The notes beneath the pieces are model-generated. The model worked only from the letters and a program-made list of their open reading frames with translations. It searched no databases and had not been told where the DNA came from. A stretch of DNA of 64,000 nucleotides from Novacetimonas maltaceti (lineage in GTDB: Bacteria; Pseudomonadota; Alphaproteobacteria; Acetobacterales; Acetobacteraceae), in contig NZ_POTC01000002.1 of the NCBI RefSeq assembly GCF_002906255.1, forward strand, positions 1 through 64,000, read 5' to 3'. Shown here one piece after another: positions 52,345 to 64,000 of the stretch; the stretch's first letter is position 1, and each line of letters opens with the position of its first letter. The position numbers and the translations under genes are program-made.

Positions 52345-54168
52345 CTATTCCACCGTGACCGATTTGGCGAGGTTACGTGGCTGGTCCACGTCCGTGCCCT
52401 TCAGCAGCGCCACTTCATACGCCAGTATTTGCACCGGGATGGTCTGCACGATGGGGGCGGTGAATTCGTCAACCGCAGGAACCTCCACCACCACCTCCGC
52501 CAGTTCACGCAGACGCGGCGCGCCCTGCGTGTCCGTAAAGACCAGCAGCCGCCCGCCACGCGCTTTCGCTTCCTGCAGGTTCGACAGCGTCTTGTCGAAC
52601 AGGCGGCCCGACGGCACGGTCGCCACAACCGGCACCGTACGGTCGATCAGGGAGATCGGGCCATGCTTCATCTCGCCCGCGGCATAGGCCTCCGCATGGA
52701 TGTAGGTGATTTCCTTGAGCTTGAGCGCCCCTTCGAGCGCCACCGGGAAGGATGACCCGCGGCCCAGGTACAGGACATCGCGCGCCTCGGCCACGATGGC
52801 GGCCATGCGGCGGATCGCGTCGCGCTGCTCGAACACCTCGTTCGCGCGGCTTGGCAGGTCGAGGAGCGCGGTGACCATCCGTTCCTCTGCAGCCGCGTCC
52901 AGATGCCCGCGCGCCCGGCCGAGCGCGACCGTCAGGCAGGCAAGGACCGAAAGCTGCGCGGTGAACGCCTTGGTGCTGGCGACCGAGATTTCAGGCCCCG
53001 CCACCGTGCCCAGCACCGCATCGCTTTCGCGCGCCATGGTGCTCTGCTCCACATTGAGGACGGAGACGATATGCTGCCCCGCCTGGCGCATCCCGCGCAG
53101 TGCCGCCAGCGTATCGGCCGTCTCCCCCGACTGGGAGATCAGCAGCCCCAGCCCACCGGGCACCAGCGGCGGATCGCGATAGCGCATCTCGCTCGCGACA
53201 TCGATATCGACCGGCAGGCGCGCGTACTGTTCCAGCCAGTAACGCCCGATCATCCCGGCATAGAAAGCCGACCCACAGGCCGTCACCACCGCGCGCGGCA
53301 CGCAGGCCAGATCGAACGGCAGGTCCGGCAGCACGACACGCCGCGTCGCGGGGTCGATCAGGCGCTGCAGCGTCTGGCCGATCACGACGGGATGTTCATG
53401 CAGTTCCTTTTCCATGTAATGGCGATACCCGTCCTTGCCCACCGATCCCGCGATCAGCGCGGTGGTGCGGATGGGGCGCGTGACGGGCCTGCCCTCCATA
53501 TCGAAGAACTCCGCCCCACCGGGCGTCACGATGGTCCAGTCCCCGTCATCGAGATAGGCGATGCGGCGCGTCAGCGGCGCCAGCGCAAGGCTGTCGGAGC
53601 CGAGGAACATCTCATTCTCGCCAAACCCCACCACCAGCGGCGCGCCGTGGCGGGCACCGATCACCATGCCATCATGCCCGGCGAAGATGATCGCCAGCGC
53701 ATAGGCGCCCTCCAGCCGTTTCAGCGTCTCATGCGCCGCCTCCCGCGGGGACAGGCCACGGCGCAGGTGATAGTCGATCATCTGCGCGATCGTCTCGCTG
53801 TCGGTATCGGTGGAGAAGGTCTGGCCCGCCGCCTCAAGCTCGCGGCGCAGGTCCTCGAAATTCTCGATGATGCCGTTATGCACGACCGACACCCGTTCGG
53901 TGCCATGCGGATGGGCGTTGTTTTCCGTCGGCGCGCCATGCGTGGCCCAGCGCGTATGCCCGATTCCCGTCACCCCGGGCAGCGGCACGCGCGCCAGCAC
54001 GCTGGCAAGGTGGTCGAGCTTGCCCGCCGCGCGACGACGCTCCACATGGCCATTTTCCAGCGTTGCGATCCCCGCCGAGTCATAGCCGCGATATTCAAGG
54101 CGCCGCAGCGCGTCGAAGATGATCGGGGTGGCCTGATTCCTGCCAACGACGCCAACAATGCCACACAT
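52345..54168 (-). CDS. glmS: Glutamine-fructose-6-phosphate aminotransferase (isomerising)
   Basis: 607 residues. Nucleophile Cys2 in MCGIVGVVG, Ntn glutaminase domain to about 240, then two SIS sugar-isomerase domains (ISQSGETADTLAAL near 346; GRGSSFPVALEGALKLKE near 470) and the conserved C-terminus PRNLAKSVTVE. It makes glucosamine-6-phosphate. Its ATG overlaps the glmU stop by one base, so UDP-GlcNAc supply genes are paired. No glmS ribozyme is possible with this spacing. Confidence 0.95.
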   Translation of the reverse strand: MCGIVGVVGRNQATPIIFDALRRLEYRGYDSAGIATLENGHVERRRAAGKLDHLASVLARVPLPGVTGIGHTRWATHGAPTENNAHPHGTERVSVVHNGIIENFEDLRRELEAAGQTFSTDTDSETIAQMIDYHLRRGLSPREAAHETLKRLEGAYALAIIFAGHDGMVIGARHGAPLVVGFGENEMFLGSDSLALAPLTRRIAYLDDGDWTIVTPGGAEFFDMEGRPVTRPIRTTALIAGSVGKDGYRHYMEKELHEHPVVIGQTLQRLIDPATRRVVLPDLPFDLACVPRAVVTACGSAFYAGMIGRYWLEQYARLPVDIDVASEMRYRDPPLVPGGLGLLISQSGETADTLAALRGMRQAGQHIVSVLNVEQSTMARESDAVLGTVAGPEISVASTKAFTAQLSVLACLTVALGRARGHLDAAAEERMVTALLDLPSRANEVFEQRDAIRRMAAIVAEARDVLYLGRGSSFPVALEGALKLKEITYIHAEAYAAGEMKHGPISLIDRTVPVVATVPSGRLFDKTLSNLQEAKARGGRLLVFTDTQGAPRLRELAEVVVEVPAVDEFTAPIVQTIPVQILAYEVALLKGTDVDQPRNLAKSVTVE

Positions 54169-55538
54169 CAGCCGCGCTCCTTCGCCGTCATGAGCCGCTT
54201 ACGAAAGGCCTTTGCATATCCCGCCCTGTTGTCCTGCTGGCGTACCCGCCCGAACGCCATGGCGTCGTCAGGCACGTCTTTCGTAATCACGCTTCCGGCC
54301 GCGGTGATGACGCCCGCCCCCAGCGTCACCGGTGCCACAAGGATCGAATCCGACCCGATGAAGCTGCCTTCGCCGATGACGGTCGCATGCTTGAACACGC
54401 CATCATAATTGCAGGTGATGGTGCCCGCGCCGACATTGGTTCGCGCGCCCACCTGCGCATTGCCAAGGTAGGTCAGGTGGTTGGCCTTCGCCCCCTCGCC
54501 CAGCGTCGTGGCCTTGAGTTCGACGAAGTTGCCGACATGCGCGCGCGCGCCGACATCGCTGCCGGGACGCAGGCGGGCATATGGTCCGATCAGCGCGCCC
54601 TGCCTGACAGTGCAGCCTTCCAGATGGGAGAAGGAGCGGACCTCCACATCACGTTCCACCGTAACGCCGGGGCCGAAGACCACATGCGGATGGATGACGA
54701 CATCCGGGGCCAGCACCGTGTCGGCGCACAGGAACACCGTGTCGGGCGCCACCAGTGTCACGCCCCGTTCCATCGCGCCGTGGCGCAGGCGCTGCTGCAC
54801 GCTGGCCTCCGCCACGGCAAGTTCGGCGCGCGAATTGATCCCGCGCAGTTCGTCTTCCGACGCGACGACGGCGCGCACGCACACGCCGTCGGCCACGGCC
54901 TGCGTCACCACGTCGCCAAGGTAGTATTCGCCCTGCGCATTGTCGTTGCGCACCTCATTGAGCCAGCGGCGGAAATCCTGCGCATCGGCGCACAGCACGC
55001 CTGCATTGCACAGGTCGATGGCGCGTTCCTGCGGCGTGGCGTCGGCCCATTCGACAATCCGCACCACATTGTCACCCTGTGTCACGACCCGGCCATAGCG
55101 CCCCGGATGGGCGGGCCGCATCGCCAGCAGCGCAAGGCCCACGCCGGGCTGCCTGCGGCAGGCCAGCAGGTCGCGCATGGTCTGCGCGGTAATCAGCGGG
55201 TTGTCGCCATACAGGACCGCGACATCGCCCGTGCCGAAATATGCCTGCGCCTGCAACGCGGCATGCGCGGTGCCAAGGCGGTCGGCCTGCACCACCACCG
55301 CGTGCGGCGCGGCAAGGGCGGCGACATCCTCCATCCCCGGCCCGACGACCACCACGATATGGTCGAACACCTGTTCGGCATTATCGAGCAGGTGACGCAG
55401 CATCGGCCGCCCCGCAAGCGGGTGCATGACCTTGGGGCGTTCGGAACGCATGCGCGTGCCCCGCCCGGCGGCAAGGATGACCGCCGTGGCCGGACGGGAT
55501 GGGGAAGGCGGGGTCGGGGAAGATGGAATGGTGCTCAT
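54168..55538 (-). CDS. glmU: Bifunctional UDP-GlcNAc pyrophosphorylase / glucosamine-1-phosphate acetyltransferase
   Basis: 456 residues, the usual length. N-terminal uridyltransferase: AVILAAGRGTRMRSERPKV near 20 and YGDNPLI near 108. C-terminal left-handed beta-helix with hexapeptide repeats (about 260-440) containing the acetyltransferase residues in NFVELK and CNYDG. The start ATG 55538 lacks a strong ribosome site; a longer frame adds 22 unconserved residues. It makes UDP-GlcNAc for peptidoglycan and LPS. Confidence 0.95.
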   Translation of the reverse strand: MSTIPSSPTPPSPSRPATAVILAAGRGTRMRSERPKVMHPLAGRPMLRHLLDNAEQVFDHIVVVVGPGMEDVAALAAPHAVVVQADRLGTAHAALQAQAYFGTGDVAVLYGDNPLITAQTMRDLLACRRQPGVGLALLAMRPAHPGRYGRVVTQGDNVVRIVEWADATPQERAIDLCNAGVLCADAQDFRRWLNEVRNDNAQGEYYLGDVVTQAVADGVCVRAVVASEDELRGINSRAELAVAEASVQQRLRHGAMERGVTLVAPDTVFLCADTVLAPDVVIHPHVVFGPGVTVERDVEVRSFSHLEGCTVRQGALIGPYARLRPGSDVGARAHVGNFVELKATTLGEGAKANHLTYLGNAQVGARTNVGAGTITCNYDGVFKHATVIGEGSFIGSDSILVAPVTLGAGVITAAGSVITKDVPDDAMAFGRVRQQDNRAGYAKAFRKRLMTAKERG

Positions 55539-55649
55539 GACTTTTTGCGGGTAGCCCCCGCCCGGCAGACCTGTCAAACCCGGAGAGGAACAAGATACCA
55601 TCACTTAGATTTTCCGATTGCTACCACAAGAGCCACCGAGGAGTGCCGG

Positions 55650-56327
55650 ATGCCTGCCCTTCCCCCCCGCCTGGCGGTTTTCGACATGGACGGCACGCTG
55701 ATCGACAGCCTGCCGGACCTTTCTGCCTGCGCCTGCCGCCTGCTGCACCATTACGGCCTGCCCCCCATCACCCCCGATGCCCTGCGCCCCATGATCGGCG
55801 ATGGCGTGGGCGTGCTGGTGCGTCGCCTGCTGGCACATGCGGGCGATGCGGCGCGCGACATCGACCCCGATGACGCCGTCAGTCGCTACATGGCGGACTA
55901 TACCCCACATTCGACCGACCTGTCGCATCCCTTCACCGGCACCCGCGCCACCCTGTCGGCCCTGAAGGGCGCGGGATGGAAGCTTGCGGTCTGCACCAAC
56001 AAGCCGGTGGCGGCGGCGCAGCATATCCTGCGGGTCATGAAACTCGACCCGTGGTTCGACGCGGTGGGCGGCGGCGACAGCTTCGCCGTGCGCAAACCCG
56101 ACCCGCGCCACCTGCTTGGCACGATCGAAATGGCCGGCGGCATGCCCGAACGCGCGATCATGGTGGGCGACCACCGCAACGACATTGCCGCGGCCACGGG
56201 TGCCCATGTGCGCGGCATCTTCGCCCGGTGGGGATATGGCGCGCCGGAAATGGAGGCCGGGGCGACCGCAGGCGCGGATTCCATTTCCGAAATCCCGCAC
56301 ATTGCCCGCGACCTGATCCCCGACTGA
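55650..56327 (+). CDS. gph: Phosphoglycolate phosphatase-like HAD hydrolase
   Basis: 225 residues, HAD superfamily with an alpha-helical cap. Nucleophile motif FDMDGTLIDSLPD near 11, motif II VCTNKP near 113, motif III Lys in VRKPDPRHL near 149, and motif IV MVGDHRNDIAAA near 170. It resembles Gph, which removes phosphoglycolate formed by DNA repair. A GAGGAG site precedes ATG 55650. It is a single gene convergent with gyrB, nine bases apart. Confidence 0.8.
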   Translation: MPALPPRLAVFDMDGTLIDSLPDLSACACRLLHHYGLPPITPDALRPMIGDGVGVLVRRLLAHAGDAARDIDPDDAVSRYMADYTPHSTDLSHPFTGTRATLSALKGAGWKLAVCTNKPVAAAQHILRVMKLDPWFDAVGGGDSFAVRKPDPRHLLGTIEMAGGMPERAIMVGDHRNDIAAATGAHVRGIFARWGYGAPEMEAGATAGADSISEIPHIARDLIPD

Positions 56328-56336
56328 CCCGTCCCC

Positions 56337-60028
<3,692 letters not shown>

Positions 60029-60053
60029 ACGTGCCCGAAAACCCGACGCGCGG

Positions 60054-61178
60054 TCAGACGCGCATCGGCATCAGCACATACAGTGCCGAAGGACGGTCCA
60101 CATCGCGCACGATGGTGGGGGCGGAACTGTCGGAAAACGCGAATTCGACGTTCTTGTCGATCTGGTCGGTGATGTCGTTGAGGTAGCGCGCCTGGAACCC
60201 GATCTCGATCGGGCTTGCGTCATAGACGACGTGGCTGTCGTCCAGTTCTTCCGTCGCGGTGCCCTGGTCCTGGCTGGCGGCGGACAGGGTCAGCAGGTTC
60301 TGCGTCACCGTCAGCTTGACCGGGCGGGAGCGTTCCTGGCTGATCGCCGCCACGCGCGATACCGCGTCGGAAAAGATCTTCTTGCCGACATGCAGGATCT
60401 TGTCGTTTCCGGTGGGGATCACACGCTCATATTCGGGGAAGGTGCCGTCAATCAGCTTCGACGTCAGGATCACGTTGCCCACAGTGAACTGGATGCGCGT
60501 GTCAGACAGGGCGATGCCGATATGTTCCGGCCCTTCCTCCAGCAGCTTGCGCAGTTCGTTGACCGTCTTGCGCGGGATGATGACGCCGGGCATGCCCGCG
60601 GCACCTTCCGGCAGGTCGGTCTCCACGCGCGCAAGGCGGTGCCCGTCGGTCGCGACCGCGCGCAGCATCTGGCCCTGCGGCGTCTCGGCCACATGGAAAT
60701 AGATGCCGTTGAGGTAGTAGCGCGTCTCCTCCGTGGAGATGGCGAAGCGGCTGCGGTCGATCAGGCCGCGCAGCGCCTGCGACGCGATGGTGAATTCATG
60801 CGGCAGCGCCCCGGCCATCATGGAGGGGAAGTCGTCCACATCAAGCACGTTGAGGCTGGTGGTGAAACGCCCCGCCCGCAGGCCCAGCGGCGCATCGCCC
60901 CCGGCCTGGTCGAGTTCGACCACCGCGCCATCGGGCAGGCGGCGCACGATGTCGCACAGCACGGCCGCCGGCGCGGTCACCGCCCCGTCACGCAGGGTTT
61001 CCGCCGAAATCCCCTCAACCACCGCGATTTCCATGTCGGTTGCCGTCATGGTCATCAGGCCGTCCGTGACATTGATCAGGACATTGGCAAGGATGGGGAT
61101 GGTGTTACGCTTCTCTGCCACGCCCTGAATATGCAGCAGCGCCTTGAGCAGGGTCGCGCGGTCAGCCTTCAGCTTCAT
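60054..61178 (-). CDS. dnaN: DNA polymerase III beta sliding clamp
   Basis: 374 residues with three clamp domains. It starts MKLKADRATLLKAL at ATG 61178, with GGAGGA ten bases upstream, and ends with YVLMPMRV, the conserved C-terminus. IPILANVLI near 37 and VATDGHRLA near 173 are typical. It encircles DNA and tethers polymerases. 110 bases separate it from dnaA. Confidence 0.95.
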   Translation of the reverse strand: MKLKADRATLLKALLHIQGVAEKRNTIPILANVLINVTDGLMTMTATDMEIAVVEGISAETLRDGAVTAPAAVLCDIVRRLPDGAVVELDQAGGDAPLGLRAGRFTTSLNVLDVDDFPSMMAGALPHEFTIASQALRGLIDRSRFAISTEETRYYLNGIYFHVAETPQGQMLRAVATDGHRLARVETDLPEGAAGMPGVIIPRKTVNELRKLLEEGPEHIGIALSDTRIQFTVGNVILTSKLIDGTFPEYERVIPTGNDKILHVGKKIFSDAVSRVAAISQERSRPVKLTVTQNLLTLSAASQDQGTATEELDDSHVVYDASPIEIGFQARYLNDITDQIDKNVEFAFSDSSAPTIVRDVDRPSALYVLMPMRV

Positions 61179-61288
61179 GTGTAACAAATCCTCCTTGCCC
61201 GGCGGCACAGCCCGTTACAGGACAGCGCAATGGGGGCAATAGGTCTAGCAGCCTGATGGAGATGCGAAAAGAGGCCCGTGCGAAAAAG

Positions 61289-62737
61289 TCAGCTTTCGAG
61301 CATCCGGCGCAGCAGTTCGACATCCTCCGCGAAAGCGGGATCCTGCTCCATGAGTTCCATGACCCGCCGCACGGCATAGATCACGGTAGTATGGTCGCGG
61401 TTGCCGAACTTGCGCCCGATTTCGGGCAGCGAGCGCGAGGTCAACTGCTTCGACAGGTACATCGCCACCTGCCGCGGCCGCGCCACCACGGTCGAACGCC
61501 GCGCCGAAGACATGTCCGTCAGGCGGATGTTCCAGTGCTCGGCGACCTTGCGCTGGATCTCCTCGATCGTGACGCGGCGGTTGTTCGCCTTGAGGATGTC
61601 ATGCAGCACATCCTGCGTCGCCTCCAGCGTCACGGGGCGGCCGAACAGGTTGGCATGCGCGATCAGGCGGTTGAGCGCGCCCTCAAGCTCGCGCACGTTC
61701 GAGGTGATCTTGTGCGCAAGGAATTCCAGCACCTTGGCCGGCACATCGACGCCGGACGCCGTGGCCTTCGCCTCAAGGATGGAGATGCGCAGTTCGAACG
61801 TGGTCGCATGGATATCGGCCACCATCCCGCAGCCAAGGCGCGTGCGCAGCCGGTCTTCCAGCCCCGACAGGTCGGAGGGCGACTTGTCCGCCGAGACGAC
61901 GATCTGTCGCCCGGCATCGACCAGGGCATTGAAGGTGTGGAAGAATTCTTCCTGCGTGTTGTCCTTGCCGATCAGGAACTGCAGGTCGTCGATCATCAGC
62001 ACATCGACCGAGCGCAACTGCTCCTTGAATTCCATGGTCGATTGCGAACGGATGGCGGCGATGAAGCGGTACATGAACTTTTCGGCCGACATGTAGGCGA
62101 CCGAGACCCTGCCCTCGCGCACCAGTTCGGAGCCGATCGCATGCATCAGGTGCGTCTTGCCGAGGCCGACGCCACCATACAGGAACAGCGGGTTGAACCC
62201 CGGGCTTGACGGGCGCTCGGCCACGCGCCGCGCGCAGGCATAGGCGAATTCGTTGGGCTTGCCGACAACAAAGGTCTCGAACGTGAAACGCGGGTCCAGC
62301 GGGGCGGCAAGGTCGCTGCGCACTTCCGCCGCGCGGGGTTCCGCCTCCGCGGCCGCGACTTCCACGGCGGGCGTGGCCGTGGCGGAGGCAGGCACGGACT
62401 CGGCAATCACGGCCTCCCCATCCCCTGCCGGGGACGGGCCACGCGCGACCTGGAGTTCGACGCGGCGGATGGCCGGGATTTCCGCATGCCACAGCGCGCC
62501 GAGGCGATCGCCATACTGCCCCCGCACCCAGTCGCGCAAAAAGCGCGTGGGCAGGTACAGCGTGATCTCGTCCTCCTCGACGGTGCCGACACCCATCTGT
62601 CTCAGCCAGGTGTTGTATTCCACCTCCCCGACCTCGGCCTTGAGGCGGGCGCAGATACGCGACCAATGGATGTCGAGAATGCTTTTCTGCGCATTCGCCT
62701 CGGCAACCTCGTCATATCCTTCCAGTCCGCCCGTCAT
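61289..62737 (-). CDS. dnaA: Chromosomal replication initiator DnaA
   Basis: 482 residues. Domain I at the N-terminus (WSRICARLKAEVGEVEYNTWL), an Ala/Glu-rich linker (about 110-150), AAA+ domain with GGVGLGKTH and VLMIDDLQFL, and the DNA-binding domain IV with the signature containing GNRDHTTVIYAVRRV. The start ATG 62737 has GGGAG five bases upstream; the open frame continues far upstream without conservation. Confidence 0.96.
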   Translation of the reverse strand: MTGGLEGYDEVAEANAQKSILDIHWSRICARLKAEVGEVEYNTWLRQMGVGTVEEDEITLYLPTRFLRDWVRGQYGDRLGALWHAEIPAIRRVELQVARGPSPAGDGEAVIAESVPASATATPAVEVAAAEAEPRAAEVRSDLAAPLDPRFTFETFVVGKPNEFAYACARRVAERPSSPGFNPLFLYGGVGLGKTHLMHAIGSELVREGRVSVAYMSAEKFMYRFIAAIRSQSTMEFKEQLRSVDVLMIDDLQFLIGKDNTQEEFFHTFNALVDAGRQIVVSADKSPSDLSGLEDRLRTRLGCGMVADIHATTFELRISILEAKATASGVDVPAKVLEFLAHKITSNVRELEGALNRLIAHANLFGRPVTLEATQDVLHDILKANNRRVTIEEIQRKVAEHWNIRLTDMSSARRSTVVARPRQVAMYLSKQLTSRSLPEIGRKFGNRDHTTVIYAVRRVMELMEQDPAFAEDVELLRRMLES

Positions 62738-62796
62738 CTTCACTCCCGGCCATTCAGGGACATGACAGTCCGCGCCCGCGAAATGCCTGTTCAACG

Positions 62797-62805
62797 TTAA
62801 ACACA
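62797..62805 (-). promoter_or_regulatory. DnaA-box-like site upstream of dnaA
   Basis: On the minus strand TGTGTTTAA differs at one position from the consensus TGTGNATAA. It is about 60 bases before the dnaA start, a position suited to autoregulation. A single near-match in a GC-rich genome is weak evidence. Confidence 0.25.
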
Positions 62806-63013
62806 CCATCCCCAACGCATGCGGACACGTTCGCGTTTTCCGCGCCATGAAGGCACGAAAACCCATGCGCCGACACATCGACGCCCCAGCAGCATACCGA
62901 TGAGGATGTGCAGAAGTTAGTGCAGGGAATCGGAGGAAGCAACGGGAATCTGGCCGCGCGGCGATCAAAACCGACTCCGCGACAGAAAAACGCACGAAAA
63001 GGAAACGCCCCGC

Positions 63014-63057
63014 AAATAAAAAGGACCGCACCATGCCCAAATGACACGATACGGTCC
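63014..63057 (-). terminator. Intrinsic terminator of rpsT
   Basis: On the minus strand GGACCG (63052-63057) pairs with CGGTCC (63023-63028), and TTTTTATTT follows immediately (63014-63022). It lies about 60 bases after the rpsT stop and upstream of dnaA, so it insulates dnaA from rpsT transcription. The loop is long (23 bases). Confidence 0.55.
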
Positions 63058-63116
63058 CAATCGTTACACGTGCAATACTTTACCCGTGCAGGCAGTCCTC
63101 AATCCAGTTCAATGGA

Positions 63117-63386
63117 TCAGGCGGCGGCCAGCGCCTTGATACGTGCGGACAGGCGCGAAATGCGGCGGGCCACGGTGTTGGCGTGCATGACGCCCTTGCC
63201 AACCGCGCGCTGCAGTTCGGGCTGCGCCGCGCGCAGGGCGACGGAGGCGTCTTCCTTCTTGCCTGCCTCGATCGCGGCTTCGACCTTCTTGACGAAGGTG
63301 CGCACGCGGGAGATGCGGGCGGTGTTGCGCGCGTTGCGGCGCTCGGTCTGACGGATGCGCTTACGCGCTGATGCAGTATTGGCCAT
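63117..63386 (-). CDS. rpsT: 30S ribosomal protein S20
   Basis: 89 residues, very basic and helical: [21 protein letters not shown] at the N-terminus, then [16 protein letters not shown] and the conserved [22 protein letters not shown]. It binds 16S rRNA early in 30S assembly. Location just upstream of dnaA is usual in alphaproteobacteria. Confidence 0.96.
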   Translation of the reverse strand: MANTASARKRIRQTERRNARNTARISRVRTFVKKVEAAIEAGKKEDASVALRAAQPELQRAVGKGVMHANTVARRISRLSARIKALAAA

Positions 63387-63463
63387 CGTTCTCAGTTCAG
63401 CAAAAAATCAGGTTACGGCGGTCCGCCACCCGATAGTTGCGGACATCCAGATATCAGGATCGC

Positions 63464-63493
63464 GGTCTAGTCCACCCTTTCCCCATCCGTCAA
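63464..63493 (-). promoter_or_regulatory. Candidate rpsT promoter with overlapping dyad
   Basis: On the minus strand TTGACG (63488-63493) is followed after 18 bases by TAGACC (63464-63469), giving a start site some 70 bases before rpsT. A perfect dyad CAAGAC-AA-GTCTTG (63491-63504) overlaps the -35 box and the mutM stop codon. Confidence 0.4.
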
Positions 63494-64000
63494 GACAAGT
63501 CTTGCGCCCCCGGCGCGGTTTCCTGCCGTCGCGGGCAGAAAAATGACGACCTCCCGCCCTGGACGATCCGCACCACGCCATCGCAGGCGGACGGGCCGGG
63601 ACAGTCGGGGCAGCCCTGCCCCGCGCGGCCATAGACACGCCACGCATGCTGGAAATACCCAAGCTCCCCGTCGGGTTTCACGTAATCACGCAGACTCGAC
63701 CCGCCGGCGGCGATTGCCTCGGTCAGGACATCGCGAATGCTCGTGACAAGGGCCGCGCAGTCCCCATCGCCCAGGCTCGCCCCCGTGCGTTCGGGATGCA
63801 CGCCCGCGCGGAACAGCGCCTCGGACACGTAGATGTTGCCCAGCCCCGCCACGACGCGCTGATCCAGCAGCAGCGCCTTGACCGAGGTCCTGCGTCCCCG
63901 TGCCGCGCGGGCCAGTCCTTCGGCACTGAACCCGTTGCCCAGCGGCTCCGGCCCCATGCGCGCCAGCAGCGGGTGGGATGCGACCGCATCGGCCGCCAGC
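63490..64000 (-). CDS. mutM: Formamidopyrimidine-DNA glycosylase (C-terminal part; start beyond the window)
   Basis: About 169 C-terminal residues are present; the catalytic N-terminal Pro lies outside. Seen: [13 protein letters not shown], the helix-two-turn-helix with [27 protein letters not shown], and a C-terminal zinc finger with [15 protein letters not shown]. The finger is atypical: the usual final Cys (FYCPxCQ) is Arg here, while the first half has extra cysteines (CPDC and a further Cys seven residues on). It excises oxidised purines. Confidence 0.88.
   Translation of the reverse strand, partial: LAADAVASHPLLARMGPEPLGNGFSAEGLARAARGRRTSVKALLLDQRVVAGLGNIYVSEALFRAGVHPERTGASLGDGDCAALVTSIRDVLTEAIAAGGSSLRDYVKPDGELGYFQHAWRVYGRAGQGCPDCPGPSACDGVVRIVQGGRSSFFCPRRQETAPGAQDLS

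Larger units (their letters stand above)
62738..63116. other. dnaA-rpsT intergenic region
   Basis: No gene is seen in these 379 bases. They contain the rpsT terminator (63014-63057) and one DnaA-box-like word near dnaA. No cluster of DnaA boxes or AT-rich unwinding element is visible, so this does not look like a full replication origin. The dnaA promoter must lie here, but I cannot place it with confidence. Confidence 0.6.

Noticed and set aside
54387-55649. Upstream extension of gph by over 400 codons
   Set aside because: Runs antisense through glmU; the HAD domain starts at 55650 with a good GAGGAG site.
55539-55649. TTGACA (minus strand, about 55572-55577) as a glmU promoter
   Set aside because: No -10 element at the right distance and the predicted start would be almost on the glmU ATG.

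Overview
The window looks like chromosomal core from an acetic acid bacterium (Alphaproteobacteria, Acetobacteraceae; the Komagataeibacter/Gluconacetobacter group is my best guess). The reasons are high GC, dense operons joined by ATGA/GTGA overlaps, frequent GTG and TTG starts, a serine palmitoyltransferase cluster (acetic acid bacteria are known to make dihydroceramides), and an alphaproteobacterial gene order at the replication locus. The genus is inference. There are 59 protein genes, one cut off by the window end. I see no rRNA, tRNA, CRISPR, phage or insertion sequence.

Region by region. 0.5-7.1 kb is a sphingolipid cassette: a CDP-glycerol-phosphotransferase-like enzyme, an acyl-AMP ligase, a dedicated acyl carrier protein and serine palmitoyltransferase on the + strand, facing a Tam41-like CDP-lipid synthase and a DAG/ceramide-kinase-like enzyme on the - strand. 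7.3-12.1 kb is an operon of a metallophosphoesterase, the LPS export permeases LptF and LptG, a fatty-acid-hydroxylase-family enzyme and a MobA-like nucleotidyltransferase. 12.1-14.4 kb holds mmcB, an inositol-monophosphatase-family gene and a SYLF lipid-binding protein. 14.5-19.2 kb (-) is fabD-fabG-acpP-fabF-mltG. Upstream of it (19.3-23.7 kb, -) lie a YdcF protein, a methyltransferase, an unusual betaine-binding protein without a signal peptide, an exported Dabb protein and a diiron ferritin-like protein. 23.9-30.8 kb (+) carries sucCD, bioB, queE-queC-queD and a SulP transporter with a structured leader.

31.0-36.8 kb (-) is a lipid-transport (MCE/Mla) operon headed by a CACHE-GAF-cyclase-like receptor. 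Both its cyclase domain and its ABC ATPase have lost their catalytic residues, which makes it one of the two most unusual loci here. 36.9-40.0 kb (-) holds dnaQ, coaE, aroE and an N-formylglutamate amidohydrolase-like gene. 40.2-46.6 kb has argH-lptM, cdd and lysA-TIGR02302. 46.8-49.4 kb is a large Na+/H+ antiporter with a cyclic-nucleotide-binding tail. 49.7-55.5 kb (-) has thiO-thiS-thiG-thiE and glmU-glmS, and 55.7 kb has gph. 56.3-64 kb (-) is dnaA-dnaN-recF-gyrB with rpsT and the 3' part of mutM upstream.

Much of the window serves the cell envelope: sphingolipid synthesis and head-group activation, fatty acid synthesis, LPS export, MCE lipid transport, UDP-GlcNAc supply and a glycan-strand terminator (MltG). 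Four convergent gene junctions carry hairpin elements. Three of these belong clearly to one palindromic family (closed cloverleaf-like folds) that probably acts as a bidirectional terminator.
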